Assembly (NCBI RefSeq): GCF_004795035.1
Contig: NZ_SSBK01000042.1
Span: 1 to 48,086 of the forward strand
DNA length: 48,086 nucleotides
Direction: 5' to 3'
DNA from: Streptomyces sp. A0958
GTDB taxonomy: Bacteria; Actinomycetota; Actinomycetes; Streptomycetales; Streptomycetaceae
Shown here: positions 17,475-26,282 of the stretch, one piece after another
Layout of the letters: each line of letters begins with the position of its first letter
Position numbering within the stretch: the first letter of the stretch is position 1
Translations under genes and position numbers: made by a program
Notes under the pieces: model-generated
What the model saw: the letters and a program-made list of their open reading frames with translations, nothing else
What the model was told of the DNA's origin: nothing
Database searches by the model: none

Positions 17475-17948
17475 ATGTCTGTGGTGAAGAGCCCGCTGTC
17501 CGAGACCGACCTCAAGACTGTCGGGGATGCGCTCCAGGGGGCGCTGGTGGACCTCGTAGACCTGTCTCTGGTGGCCAAGCAGGTCCACTGGAACGTGGTG
17601 GGGCCGCGCTTCAGGTCCGTGCACCTCCAGCTCGACGACGTCGTCGACACCGCCCGCCAGCACTCGGACACGGTCGCCGAACGGGCCTCCGCGCTCGGAG
17701 TCAACCCGGACGGGCGAGCCGCGACGATCGCCAAGAGCACGGCCATCGAGTCCCGCTCCTCCGAGGGCTGGATCAAGGACGTGGACGCGGTGAAGACCCT
17801 GATCGACGCCCTCGGCGTGGTGATCGGGCGGATGCGGGAGCGGATCGAGGCGACCGAGACCCCCGACCCGGTCAGCCAGGACATCCTGATCACGCTGACC
17901 GCCGATCTCGAGAAGCACGCGTGGATGTTCCAGGCCGAGAACGCCTGA
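17475..17948 (+). CDS. dps: Dps-family ferritin-like DNA/iron protection protein
   Basis: A 157-residue four-helix-bundle protein of the Dps family. It shows the inter-subunit ferroxidase signature: KQVHWNVVGPRF (first His), then VHLQLDDVVDTARQHSD and AERASALGVNPDGR carrying the other His, Asp and Glu ligands. Dps dodecamers oxidise and store iron with peroxide and condense the nucleoid. The N-terminal extension is short, so DNA binding by a tail is not obvious. ATG 17475 is chosen, with GGAG 7 nt upstream. An earlier ATG at 17433 adds 14 unconserved residues. csbD follows after 55 nt. In S. coelicolor this locus is, from memory, one of three dps genes (dpsB). Confidence 0.9.
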   Translation: MSVVKSPLSETDLKTVGDALQGALVDLVDLSLVAKQVHWNVVGPRFRSVHLQLDDVVDTARQHSDTVAERASALGVNPDGRAATIAKSTAIESRSSEGWIKDVDAVKTLIDALGVVIGRMRERIEATETPDPVSQDILITLTADLEKHAWMFQAENA

Positions 17949-18003
17949 GCCGATACCCGCGGTGCCCGCAGTGGCACCGTTCTCTCCAATGGAGGAGTGA
18001 CCC

Positions 18004-18198
18004 ATGAGTGACGAAAGCGCGAAGGAAAAGATCACCGGCAAGGCGAAGGAAGCCATGGGCAAGATGACCGGCGACCGTCGCAAGGAGGCCGAGGGCAAGA
18101 CGGACCAGGCGAAGGGCAAGGCCAAGGGAGCCATGGGCGACGCTCGCGACCAGGCGGACGGCGTCAAGGACTCCCTGGCCGGCGACGACAAGGACTGA
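18004..18198 (+). CDS. CsbD-family general-stress protein
   Basis: A 64-residue, highly charged, Lys/Asp/Ala-rich protein built of short AKG/KAKEAMGK repeats, typical of the CsbD/YjbJ stress family (first noted as a sigma-B target in Bacillus). It is predicted to be helical or disordered in solution and its molecular role is unknown. GGAGGAG sits 5 nt before the ATG. It lies 55 nt after dps with no terminator between them, so the two stress genes may be co-transcribed. A strong hairpin follows the stop. Confidence 0.85.
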   Translation: MSDESAKEKITGKAKEAMGKMTGDRRKEAEGKTDQAKGKAKGAMGDARDQADGVKDSLAGDDKD

Positions 18199-18210
18199 CC
18201 CGTCCCTGGC

Positions 18211-18238
18211 GAGCCCCCACCGTGCGCGGTGGGGGCTC
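18211..18238 (+). terminator. Terminator after csbD
   Basis: GAGCCCCCACCG pairs with CGGTGGGGGCTC, a 12-bp stem with a 4-nt loop, 12 nt after the csbD stop. It abuts the 18-bp tandem repeat. Confidence 0.85.
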
Positions 18239-18323
18239 CGCGCTGGGCAGGGCATCCGCGCTGGGCAGGGCATCCGCGCTGGGCAGGGCATCCGCGCTGG
18301 GCAGGGCATCCGCGCTGGGCAGC
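18238..18323. repeat. 18-bp tandem repeat, four perfect units plus a partial fifth
   Basis: The unit CCGCGCTGGGCAGGGCAT occurs at 18238, 18256, 18274 and 18292 without any difference, and a fifth copy breaks off after CCGCGCTGGGCAG. The array lies between csbD and the next gene. The 18-nt period keeps reading frame, but no start with a ribosome binding site reads through it. Confidence 0.95.
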
Positions 18324-18561
18324 AGCGCATGCGCTCTGGGCAGGGTTCTGGTTCGTGTCGGTGGTGAGACGGGCGCGGGCGCGGTGGTGCGGTGCTGCGC
18401 GTGTATGTGTGGGCGCGGGTGTTTCCGTCCGGGAGCCGCCCGGTGGGGCGGCGGTGGTGCGCGACCGCCCCGCGCGCGCCGGTGTGCACCGGTGCGCTCT
18501 CGCCCCTGGTGAGCGGGCCGGACTAAGGTCTTTCGTTTGGATCAGGCCGGAGGAGGCAGCC
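18324..18561 (+). promoter_or_regulatory. Intergenic region before the small membrane protein gene
   Basis: With the repeat array, this completes a 363-bp stretch without a gene. It is G/T-rich on the plus strand and alternates GTG and GCG triplets near 18357-18420. GGAGGAGG at 18549-18556 is the ribosome binding site of the next gene. No promoter hexamers are convincing. Confidence 0.4.
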
Positions 18562-18825
18562 ATGGTGCGGCGATGGGTGCCGGCGCTCGTTCTCTGCGGT
18601 GTGTGGTGGTGGGCCGTGCTGCGGCTCGTCCTGGAGCCGGCGCACGCCGGGCTGGTCGAGGGAACGGTGGCGGCGGGTGGATGGGGGCTGAGCCTCCTGC
18701 CGGTACATGTGGCCGCGACCGCCAGGCCCATGGGCATCTTCGACGCCGGAACGGGTCTGCTGCGGCGCGGTACGGCGTGGGCGCGCAGGACGGGGCAGGA
18801 CTGGCGGCGGAGGCTGGTCAGGTAG
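18562..18825 (+). CDS. Small hypothetical membrane protein
   Basis: An 87-residue protein not recognised as a named family. A hydrophobic N-terminal segment (about 6-25, VPALVLCGVWWWAVLRLVL) looks like a signal anchor. A second moderately hydrophobic stretch is at about 35-52 (TVAAGGWGLSLLPVHVA). The C-terminus is basic (RRGTAWARRTGQDWRRRLVR). The ATG at 18562 is chosen because GGAGGAGG lies 5 nt upstream. A longer frame from 18229 would translate the tandem repeat and has no ribosome binding site. Its 3' end overlaps the convergent nei gene by 8 bp. Confidence 0.65.
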   Translation: MVRRWVPALVLCGVWWWAVLRLVLEPAHAGLVEGTVAAGGWGLSLLPVHVAATARPMGIFDAGTGLLRRGTAWARRTGQDWRRRLVR

Positions 18826-19642
18826 GGGTCGGGCCGGACTGGCAGCGGGGGCACCAGTAGGCGGGGCGGCCGTCCTGCTCGGCCGCGCGGATCGGTGTTC
18901 CGCAGCGCAGGCAGGGACGGTGCGTCCGGCCGTAGACCCAGAGGTTCTCGCTCGGCCGGCGCATACGGGATGCCGTGGCGGTACGGGGACGGGCGCCGAC
19001 GGTCGTGACGCGGGTGGGACGGTCACGGTTGGCGTCGAGGAGCTGCCGGGCCGTGGTGACCAGGAGGGCGGCCGTCGGGGCGGGCAGCTCGCCGATGGGG
19101 AGCCACGGGGTGGCGCGCGCCAGGAAGCAGAGCTCGGCCTTGTAGATGTTTCCGATGCCGGCCAGGTTGCGCTGGTCGAGCAGGGCCTCGCCGAGGGGGC
19201 GTGCGGGCTCGGCGAGCAGGTTGCGCAGCGCCGTGTCGGCGTCCCAGTCCGGGCCCAGTAGGTCCGGGCCGAGGTGGCCGACCACCTGCTCCTCGTCCCG
19301 GGTGTGCAGGAGATCGAGGACCGGGAGGCGGTAGCCGACGGCGGTGTGCGCCTCGTTGCCCAGGACGGCCCGGATCTGGTGGCCCGGGCCGCCGCGCCAG
19401 CGCTCGCCCGGGGCGTAGACGCGCCAGGCCCCGTCCATCCGTAGGTGGCTGTGCAGGGTGAGGCCGCCCTCGATGCGGGTCAGCAGGTGCTTGCCCCGCG
19501 CGGAGCAGTCCAGGACGGATCGGCCGGTGAGGTCGGCGGTGGCGAACCGGGGGACGCGGAGGTCGGACGTGGTGAGGACACGGTCGGCGAGCGCGCTGTG
19601 CAGCCGTTTCGCGGTCTGTAGGACGGTGTCTCCTTCGGGCAT
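18818..19642 (-). CDS. nei: Fpg/Nei-family DNA glycosylase (endonuclease VIII-like)
   Basis: A 274-residue base-excision repair enzyme that removes oxidised bases and nicks the strand. The N-terminus is MPEGDTV, with catalytic Pro2 and Glu3 after Met removal. The DTV continuation is typical of the actinobacterial Nei2 branch rather than Fpg (PELPEV). The helix-2-turn-helix region includes LLDQRNLAGIGNIYKAE (about 151-168). A C-terminal zinc finger has CLRCG and CPRCQ (about 245-268). It is convergent with the small membrane protein gene and overlaps it by 8 bp. Upstream on the same strand is lhr, also a nucleic-acid repair enzyme. Confidence 0.92.
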   Translation of the reverse strand: MPEGDTVLQTAKRLHSALADRVLTTSDLRVPRFATADLTGRSVLDCSARGKHLLTRIEGGLTLHSHLRMDGAWRVYAPGERWRGGPGHQIRAVLGNEAHTAVGYRLPVLDLLHTRDEEQVVGHLGPDLLGPDWDADTALRNLLAEPARPLGEALLDQRNLAGIGNIYKAELCFLARATPWLPIGELPAPTAALLVTTARQLLDANRDRPTRVTTVGARPRTATASRMRRPSENLWVYGRTHRPCLRCGTPIRAAEQDGRPAYWCPRCQSGPTPT

Positions 19643-19702
19643 GCCTCCATGATGCGGCGGCGGGGTGGGAGCGGGGCGGGCGTTTCATGTTTCATGCGCG
19701 GT

Positions 19703-19767
19703 CTGCGGGACGGGCTTTGCGGGTGCGGTGTGCGGGACGGACTGTAGGTGTGCGGGACGGGCTGTAC
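19703..19767. repeat. Imperfect short repeats between lhr and nei
   Basis: The sequence TGCGGGACGGRCT occurs three times (near 19704, 19731 and 19751), the last two followed by GTA-containing spacers. It lies in the 184-bp gap between the two minus-strand genes. Function is unknown, and no terminator with a convincing stem was found here. Confidence 0.6.
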
Positions 19768-19826
19768 AGGTGCGGCGCGCTGGGCGGCCGCGGTGGGGCC
19801 TTCGGCACGGTGCCGGCCCGGTGCGT

Positions 19827-22800
19827 TTACGTGGCGCGGAGGCGCAGGCCCCTCGGGGTGGCCAGGAAGCCGGCCGCCTCCAGCGTGCGGCCCAGGGGCG
19901 AGGTGAGGGACGAGGCGCCGTTGGTGCGCTCTACGGTCACCGTGCCGAGGGCCCCGGCGCGGGCGGCCGAGGCCAGCGCCCCGGCTGCCGCCCGGAGCGC
20001 AGGGTCGTCCGGATCGGTCGGCCAGGCCAGCAGGGTCTTGCCGCCGCGCTCCATGTACAGCGTCAGCTCGCCGTCGACCAGGACGACGAGCGAGCCCGCT
20101 TTGCGGCCCGGTTTGTGCCCGGCCCCGGCCGGCGGCTCCGGCCACGGCAGGGCGGCGCCATAGGCATTCGCCGGGTCCGCGGCCGCCAGGACGAGGGCGC
20201 GGGGGTCCGCGCCGGGCTCCGTACGGTCGCGGGCGGTGGAGACCGCGCGGAGCCGGTCGACCGCGCCGTCCATCGCGAACTGCGCGGCCCCCAGTCCCTC
20301 CACGACATAGCCGCGGCGCGCCTGGCCGTTGTCCTCGAAGGCCGACAGCACCCGGTACGCCGCCGAGAAGCCGCCCTCGACGCCCTCCGCCTGGACCGCG
20401 CCCCGGGTCACCACCCCGTGCCGGTCCAGCAGGGTGCGGGCCAGGGCGTGGGCCCGGTGCGTGGGGTCGGGCTCGGCGGCCGGCAGCAGGGACCAGCGGC
20501 CGGACACCGTGGGCGGGCCGGTGCGCGAGGTGGGGCGTGCCGCCGCCGTCAGCGTGCCGTAACGGCCGCGCGGGACATTGCGTCGGGCGCGGTGCGCGGT
20601 CGACCCCGCCGTACGGCCCGAGCCCAGGAGGGAGCGGAGCGGCGCGAGGGTGTCGTTGGTGAGCCGGCCCGACCAGGCGAGATCCCACACGGCGTCCGCC
20701 AGTTGCGGATCGGTGCAGTCCGGATGGGTGGTGGCCCGGACCTGGTCGGCGATCTGGCGGAAGAAGAGGCCGTACCCGCCGCCGAGCGCGGTCAGCACGG
20801 ACTCGTGCAGCGCGCTCAGTTCGAGAGGGCGCGGCGGAGGCAGGAGGAGGGGCGCGCTGTCGGCCAGGTAGAGGGAGAGCCAGCCGTCCTTGCCGGGCAG
20901 GGCTCCCGCCCCGGCCCACACGACCTCGCCCGTGGTGGTCAGCTCGTCCAGGAGCGCGGGCGAGTAGCCGGTGACGCGGCTGGGAAGGACGAGCCGTTCC
21001 AGTGCGGAGGCGGGGACGGGCGCGCCCTGAAGCTGCTCGATGGCGCGGGCCAGGCCGTCGATTCCGCGCAGGCTGTTGCCGCCGAGATGCTGCCACTGGG
21101 GCAGGAATCCGGCCAGGGCGGCGGGCGGGACCGGCTCCAGCTCATGCCGGAGCGCGGCCAGCGACCGGCGCCGCAGCCGCCGCAGCACCGTGGCGTCGCA
21201 CCACTCCTGGCCGATACCGGCGGGGTGGAATTCGCCCTGGACGATCCGGCCCGAGGCGGCGAGCCGTTGCAGCGCCCCGTCGGTGACGGCCGTGCCGAGG
21301 CCGAACCGGGCGGCCGCCGCGGTGGAGGTGAACGGGCCGTGCGTACGGGCGTAGCGGGCGAGGAGATCGCCGAGGGGGTCCTTCACCGGTTCGGTGAACG
21401 CTTCGGGAACGCCGACCGGGAGCGCCGTGCCCAGGGCGTCGCGCAGCCGGCCCGCGTCCTCGATCGCCGCCCAGTGGGCCGCGCCGGCGATCCGGACCCG
21501 GATGGCCCGGCGGGCCGACTCCAGCTCCTGCGCCCAGGGCGGCTCGGCCCCGCGCTCGGCCAGCTCCTCGTCGGTGAGCGGGCCGAGGACCCGCAGCAGA
21601 TCCGCGACGCCCTCGACGTCCTTGATCCGGCGGTCGTCCGCCAGCCACTGGAGTTCCCGCTCCAGCTCCGTCAGGACGTCGGCGTCGAGCAGTTCGCGCA
21701 GCTCCGCCCGGCCCAGCAGCTCGGCCAGCAGCCGGGAGTCGAGCGAGAGCGCGGCGGCGCGCCGCTCGGCGAGCGGCGAGTCGCCCTCGTACAGGAACTG
21801 GGCGACGTATCCGAACAGGAGCGAGCGGGCGAACGGCGAGGGTTCCGGTGTGGTGACCTCTACGAGACGGATGCGCCGGGCCTCCAGGTCGCCCATCACC
21901 TCCGTGAGCCCCGGGACGTCGAAGACGTCCTGGAGGCATTCGCGGACCGCTTCGAGAACGATGGGGAAGGAACCGAACTCGGAGGCGACCTGGAGGAGCT
22001 GCGCCGCCCGCTGGCGCTGCTGCCAGAGCGGGGTGCGTTTGCCGGGGCTGCGGCGGGGCAGCAGCAGCGCCCGGGCCGCGCACTCGCGGAACCGTGAGGC
22101 GAACAGGGCGGAACCGCCGACCTGGTCGGTGACGATCTGCGCGATCTCGCCCTTGTCGAAGGCGACGTCGGCGGCGCCGACCGGGGGCTGGTCGCCGTCG
22201 AAGGCGGTGTTGGCCGGGGAGAGCGGTGCCGGGGCCCCCTGGGCGGGGTCCTGGACCGGGTCCTGCGCCGGGTCGAAGTCGAGGAGGTCCAGGCCCATCA
22301 TGTCGGCGTCGGGCAGCCTCAGCACGATGCCGTCGTCGGCATGCATGACCTGCGCGTCCATCCCGTACCGCTCGGCGAGGCGGGCGCTGAGCGCGAGCGC
22401 CCACGGGGCGTGCACCTGGGCACCGAACGGGGAGTGCACGACGACGCGCCAGTCGCCCAGCTCGTCGCGGAAGCGCTCGACCAGGATGGTCCGGTCGTCC
22501 GGCACATGGCCGCAGGCCCGGCGCTGCTCGTCGAGGTACGCCAGGACGTTGTCCACGGCCCAGGTGTCCAGGCCCGCGGCGAGCAGGCGGTCGCGCGCGT
22601 CCTGCGGGGACAGCCCGCCGAGCTCGCGCAGGAAGGCTCCCAGGGCGCGGCCCAGCTCCAGGGGGCGGCCCAGCTGGTCGCCCTTCCAGAACGGCAGCCG
22701 TCCGGGGACGCCGGGCGCGGGCGAGACGAGGACCCGGTCGCGGGTGATGTCCTCGATACGCCAGGAGGTGGTGCCCAGCGTGAAGACGTCGCCGACCCGG

Positions 22801-24512
22801 GACTCGTAGACCATCTCCTCGTCCAGCTCCCCGACCCGGCCGCCGCCCTTCTTGGGGTCGGCGCCGGCGAGGAAGACCCCGAAGAGGCCCCGGTCGGGGA
22901 TGGTCCCGCCGGAGGTGACGGCGAGGCGCTGGGCGCCGGGGCGGCCGGTGACCGTACCGGCGACGCGGTCCCAGACGACGCGGGGGCGCAGCTCCGCGAA
23001 GGCGTCGGACGGATAGCGGCCGGCGAGCATGTCGAGCACCGCGGTGAATGCCGACTCGGGGAGTGAGGCGAAGGGGGCGGCCCGCCGGACCACCGCGAGC
23101 AGGTCGTCCACCTGCCAGCTGTCCAGGGCGACCATCGCGACCAGCTGCTGGGCCAGCACGTCCAGCGGATTGGACGGGACGCGCAGCGCCTCGATGGAGC
23201 CCGTGCGCATCCGCTCGGTGACCACGGCCGCCTGCACCAGGTCGCCGCGGTACTTCGGGAAGACGACGCCGGTGGAGACCGCGCCCACCTGGTGGCCGGC
23301 GCGGCCGACCCGTTGCAGCCCTGAGGCGACCGAGGGCGGCGACTCGACCTGGATCACCAGGTCGACGGCGCCCATGTCGATGCCCAGCTCCAGACTGGAC
23401 GTGGCGACCACCGCGGGCAGCCGGCCAGCCTTGAGGTCCTCCTCGACCTGGGCGCGCTGCTCCTTGGAGACCGACCCGTGGTGGGCTCGGGCGAGCAGGG
23501 CGGGGGCGCCCTTGGCGGCGCCGGATTCCGCCATGATCTCCGCGGGGGAGTGGGCCTCCGGCATGGTCTCGCCGGTGGCTCTCTCGTACGCGATCTCGTT
23601 GAGCCGGTTGCACAGGCGCTCCGCGAGGCGGCGGGAGTTGGCGAAGACGATGGTGGAGCGGTGCGCCTGGACGAGGTCAGCGATCCGCTCCTCCACATGC
23701 GGCCAGATCGACGGCTTCTCGGCCTGCCCGGAGGAGTCGTCGGTGGCGGGGGAGCCGCCCAGCTCGCCCAGGTCCTCGACCGGTACGACCACCGACAGGT
23801 CGAACTGCTTGCTGGACGGCGGCTGGACGATCTCCGCCTTGCGCCGCGGGGAGAGGAAGCGCGCGACCTCGTCGACCGGCCGGACCGTGGCCGAGAGCCC
23901 GATCCGCCGGGCCGGCCGCGGCAGCAGCTCGTCCAGACGCTCCAGCGACACGGCGAGATGGGCGCCCCGCTTGGTGCCCGCCACCGCGTGCACCTCGTCC
24001 AGGATCACCGTCTCGATGCCGGCCAGTGCTTCCCGGGCCGAGGACGTCAGCATCAGGAAGAGCGATTCGGGGGTGGTGATCAGGATGTCCGGGGGGCGGG
24101 TCGCCATCGAGCGGCGCTCGGCGGCGGGGGTGTCACCCGACCTGATGCCCACGCGGACCTCGGGCTCGGGCAGCCCCTGGCGCACCGACTCCTGGCGGAT
24201 GCCGGTCAGCGGCGAGCGGAGGTTGCGCTCCACGTCGACCGCGAGCGCCTTGAGGGGCGACACGTACAGCACGCGGCAGCGCTTCTTCGCCTCGGCGGGC
24301 GGCGGGACGGCGGCCAGCCGGTCCAGCGCGGCGAGGAAGGCGGCCAGCGTCTTGCCCGAGCCGGTCGGCGCGACGACCAGCACGTCCGACCCCTCGCCGA
24401 TCGCCCGCCAGGCGCCTTCCTGCGCGGCGGTCGGCGCGCTGAAGGCCCCCGTGAACCAGCTGCGGGTCGCGGGGGAGAAGGAATCGAGTGCGGAGCCGGT
24501 CATGTCCCCCAT
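19827..24512 (-). CDS. lhr: Large ATP-dependent helicase Lhr
   Basis: A superfamily-2 3'-to-5' helicase of about 1,560 residues, the usual length of actinobacterial Lhr. The first RecA-like domain has Walker A APTGSGKT (about 48-55) and the DEVH box LDEVHA. Motif VI region QRVGRAGHQVG follows in the second. Then come a winged-helix domain, the Lhr core and a long C-terminal extension with winged helices, linked in mycobacteria to uracil-glycosylase and repair functions. The frame is open to 24617, but conserved sequence begins at MTGSALDSFSPATR. ATG 24512 (better ribosome-binding context) and 24503 are both possible. It diverges from the AraC-family gene. Confidence 0.92.
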   Translation of the reverse strand: MGDMTGSALDSFSPATRSWFTGAFSAPTAAQEGAWRAIGEGSDVLVVAPTGSGKTLAAFLAALDRLAAVPPPAEAKKRCRVLYVSPLKALAVDVERNLRSPLTGIRQESVRQGLPEPEVRVGIRSGDTPAAERRSMATRPPDILITTPESLFLMLTSSAREALAGIETVILDEVHAVAGTKRGAHLAVSLERLDELLPRPARRIGLSATVRPVDEVARFLSPRRKAEIVQPPSSKQFDLSVVVPVEDLGELGGSPATDDSSGQAEKPSIWPHVEERIADLVQAHRSTIVFANSRRLAERLCNRLNEIAYERATGETMPEAHSPAEIMAESGAAKGAPALLARAHHGSVSKEQRAQVEEDLKAGRLPAVVATSSLELGIDMGAVDLVIQVESPPSVASGLQRVGRAGHQVGAVSTGVVFPKYRGDLVQAAVVTERMRTGSIEALRVPSNPLDVLAQQLVAMVALDSWQVDDLLAVVRRAAPFASLPESAFTAVLDMLAGRYPSDAFAELRPRVVWDRVAGTVTGRPGAQRLAVTSGGTIPDRGLFGVFLAGADPKKGGGRVGELDEEMVYESRVGDVFTLGTTSWRIEDITRDRVLVSPAPGVPGRLPFWKGDQLGRPLELGRALGAFLRELGGLSPQDARDRLLAAGLDTWAVDNVLAYLDEQRRACGHVPDDRTILVERFRDELGDWRVVVHSPFGAQVHAPWALALSARLAERYGMDAQVMHADDGIVLRLPDADMMGLDLLDFDPAQDPVQDPAQGAPAPLSPANTAFDGDQPPVGAADVAFDKGEIAQIVTDQVGGSALFASRFRECAARALLLPRRSPGKRTPLWQQRQRAAQLLQVASEFGSFPIVLEAVRECLQDVFDVPGLTEVMGDLEARRIRLVEVTTPEPSPFARSLLFGYVAQFLYEGDSPLAERRAAALSLDSRLLAELLGRAELRELLDADVLTELERELQWLADDRRIKDVEGVADLLRVLGPLTDEELAERGAEPPWAQELESARRAIRVRIAGAAHWAAIEDAGRLRDALGTALPVGVPEAFTEPVKDPLGDLLARYARTHGPFTSTAAAARFGLGTAVTDGALQRLAASGRIVQGEFHPAGIGQEWCDATVLRRLRRRSLAALRHELEPVPPAALAGFLPQWQHLGGNSLRGIDGLARAIEQLQGAPVPASALERLVLPSRVTGYSPALLDELTTTGEVVWAGAGALPGKDGWLSLYLADSAPLLLPPPRPLELSALHESVLTALGGGYGLFFRQIADQVRATTHPDCTDPQLADAVWDLAWSGRLTNDTLAPLRSLLGSGRTAGSTAHRARRNVPRGRYGTLTAAARPTSRTGPPTVSGRWSLLPAAEPDPTHRAHALARTLLDRHGVVTRGAVQAEGVEGGFSAAYRVLSAFEDNGQARRGYVVEGLGAAQFAMDGAVDRLRAVSTARDRTEPGADPRALVLAAADPANAYGAALPWPEPPAGAGHKPGRKAGSLVVLVDGELTLYMERGGKTLLAWPTDPDDPALRAAAGALASAARAGALGTVTVERTNGASSLTSPLGRTLEAAGFLATPRGLRLRAT

Positions 24513-24604
24513 CGTGCACCCCGCCACTGACAACGGCCGTGGCAACCGCCGCGCAGCCCCTCGCACCTGCGGTCGGACCGCCCGCGAGCTGCGAGAATCC
24601 GAGC

Positions 24605-25468
24605 ATGGCAGGAGCACAGCAACCGGCGGAGTGGGCGAGGCACTGGAGCTACGCGGAGCTGCCCGACCTCGACCTGCTGCGCGCCCGCTACATCCGCCAC
24701 ACCTTCCCGCGCCACAGCCACGAGGGCTACGTCTTCGCCACCGTCAGCCACGGTGTCGAGGACATCGGAACGCCCGCCGGGACCTTGCACGCGGGCCCCG
24801 GCACCGTCGTCATGATCAACCCGGAGGTGCCGCACACCGCCCGGGCCGGCGTCCCCGAGGGCTGGGTGTACGCCACGCTCTACCCGTCCGCGCGGGTCGT
24901 CAACGACATCGCCGCCGATATGACGAACCTGCGCGGCACCGTCGGCTTCACCGAGACCGGGGTGGCCGATCCGCACGCGGCCCGGCTCATAGGCGAGGTC
25001 CACCGGGCGGCGGAGGAGGGCAACGCACTGGCCGCCGACAGCATGCTGCGCGTCGCCGTCGTCCGCCTGCTCACCCGGTACGGCAGCACCTTCCCCACGC
25101 CCGCACCCCGGGCGGCGGGGGCGCGCGACGCGGCGCGTGCCCGGGCCCTGCTGGAGTCCCGGATGGCCGACCCGCCCACCCTGGAGGCGCTGGCCACCGA
25201 GCTGGGCACGAGTCCCTTCGCCCTGCTGCGCGCGTTCAGGAAGCAGTACGGCATGCCCCCGCACACCTGGCTCACCGACGCCCGGGTGCGGCGCGCGCGC
25301 CGGATGCTCGACGCCGGCACGGCCCCGGCGCTCGCGGCCACAGAAGTGGGCTTCACCGATCAGCCGCATCTCAACCGTCACTTCACCCGGATCGTGGGTG
25401 TACCACCCGGCGCCTACCGGCGCGAACGCGCAAGAACGTACAAGACCGGTCCCGAACGGCCCCGGTAG
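24605..25468 (+). CDS. AraC-family transcriptional regulator
   Basis: A 287-residue regulator with an N-terminal cupin-like sensor (about 25-125, HTFPRHSHEGYVFATVSHG and PGTVVMINPEVPHTARAG) and two C-terminal AraC-type HTHs (about 180-280; LEALATELGTSPFALLRAFRKQYGMPPHTWLTDARVRRA, then AATEVGFTDQPHLNRHFTRIVGVPPGAYR, each read in parts). The ATG at 24605 is chosen because homologous sequence starts there. It is preceded by GAGAAT 6 nt upstream, so it may be leaderless. The azlC start follows within about 10 nt, so this regulator probably controls the exporter it is co-transcribed with. The ligand is likely an amino acid or analogue (inference). Confidence 0.9.
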   Translation: MAGAQQPAEWARHWSYAELPDLDLLRARYIRHTFPRHSHEGYVFATVSHGVEDIGTPAGTLHAGPGTVVMINPEVPHTARAGVPEGWVYATLYPSARVVNDIAADMTNLRGTVGFTETGVADPHAARLIGEVHRAAEEGNALAADSMLRVAVVRLLTRYGSTFPTPAPRAAGARDAARARALLESRMADPPTLEALATELGTSPFALLRAFRKQYGMPPHTWLTDARVRRARRMLDAGTAPALAATEVGFTDQPHLNRHFTRIVGVPPGAYRRERARTYKTGPERPR

Positions 25469-25478
25469 CGTGCCCGAC

Positions 25479-26282
25479 GTGGCAGAACAGTCAGCACCCC
25501 TTCGCACCACCGCCGACCCGGCCGGCGGCAGCACGCTCGCCGCCGGGACCAAACCCGACGCGGCCGTCGTACGGGACGCACTCGGCGTCGGCATAGCCGT
25601 CGGCCTCTCCGGCTTCGCCTTCGGCGTCACCTCGGCGGGCTCGGGCCTGAGCCTGCTCCAGACGTGCGCGCTCAGCCTGCTCGTCTTCACCGGCGCCTCC
25701 CAGTTCGCCCTGGTCGGCGCGCTCGCCGCGGGCGGCAACCCGTACACCGCGGCCGCCGGCGCCTTCTTCCTCGGCGTACGCAACGCCTTCTACGGTCTGC
25801 GGCTGTCACAGCTCCTCGCCCTGCCGCGTGCCCTGCGCCCGCTCGCCGCCCAGTGGGTCATCGACGAGACGACCGCCGTGACGCTGGCCCAGCCCACCCG
25901 GCGGGCGGCGCGTATCGGCTTCACCGTCACCGGGCTCACCCTCTACGTGCTGTGGAACCTGACCACACTGCTGGGCGCTCTGGGGGCCGAGGCGCTCGGC
26001 GACACGGACGCCTGGGGGCTGGACGCGGCCAGCCCCGCCGTGTTCCTCGCCCTGCTCGCCCCGATGCTGAAGTCCACGACCGAGCGGGTCACCGCGGCTC
26101 TCGCCGTTCTGCTCGCCCTCGGCCTGCTGCCGGTGCTGCCGGCGGGGGTGCCGGTTCTGCTGTCCGCCCTCGCCGCGCCCGTTGTCCTGTTCCTGATGGG
26201 GCGCGCCAAGGGCGGCGGTACCGGGGCGGGAACGGCCGAAGCGAAGGACGCGGGCCCGACCCGCGCGGAGGAGGACCGATGA
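25479..26282 (+). CDS. azlC: AzlC-family branched-chain amino acid exporter, large subunit
   Basis: A membrane protein of about 267 residues with 6-7 hydrophobic helices and the AzlC hallmark FTGASQFALVGALAAGG followed by AAGAFFLGVRNAFYGL. AzlC with AzlD forms a two-component exporter of branched-chain amino acids or analogues. Two in-frame GTG codons, 25470 and 25479, are possible starts. Both lie just after the regulator stop, and neither has a strong ribosome binding site. A longer frame to 25137 overlaps the regulator and is rejected. The C-terminal tail is polar. The stop overlaps the azlD start by 4 nt. Confidence 0.9.
   Translation: MAEQSAPLRTTADPAGGSTLAAGTKPDAAVVRDALGVGIAVGLSGFAFGVTSAGSGLSLLQTCALSLLVFTGASQFALVGALAAGGNPYTAAAGAFFLGVRNAFYGLRLSQLLALPRALRPLAAQWVIDETTAVTLAQPTRRAARIGFTVTGLTLYVLWNLTTLLGALGAEALGDTDAWGLDAASPAVFLALLAPMLKSTTERVTAALAVLLALGLLPVLPAGVPVLLSALAAPVVLFLMGRAKGGGTGAGTAEAKDAGPTRAEEDR

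Noticed and set aside
18238..18323. Tandem repeat as a possible CRISPR array
   Set aside because: Units are contiguous with no spacers and only 18 bp long, and no cas genes are near.
18229..18825. A longer frame that would translate the 18-bp repeat into a repetitive N-terminus of the small membrane protein
   Set aside because: There is a good ribosome binding site just before the ATG at 18562, none before 18229, and the start would lie inside the csbD terminator.
25137..26282. AzlC starting inside the AraC-family gene
   Set aside because: The first 110 residues overlap the HTH-coding region in another frame and do not resemble AzlC. The GTGs at 25470 and 25479 fit the family length.
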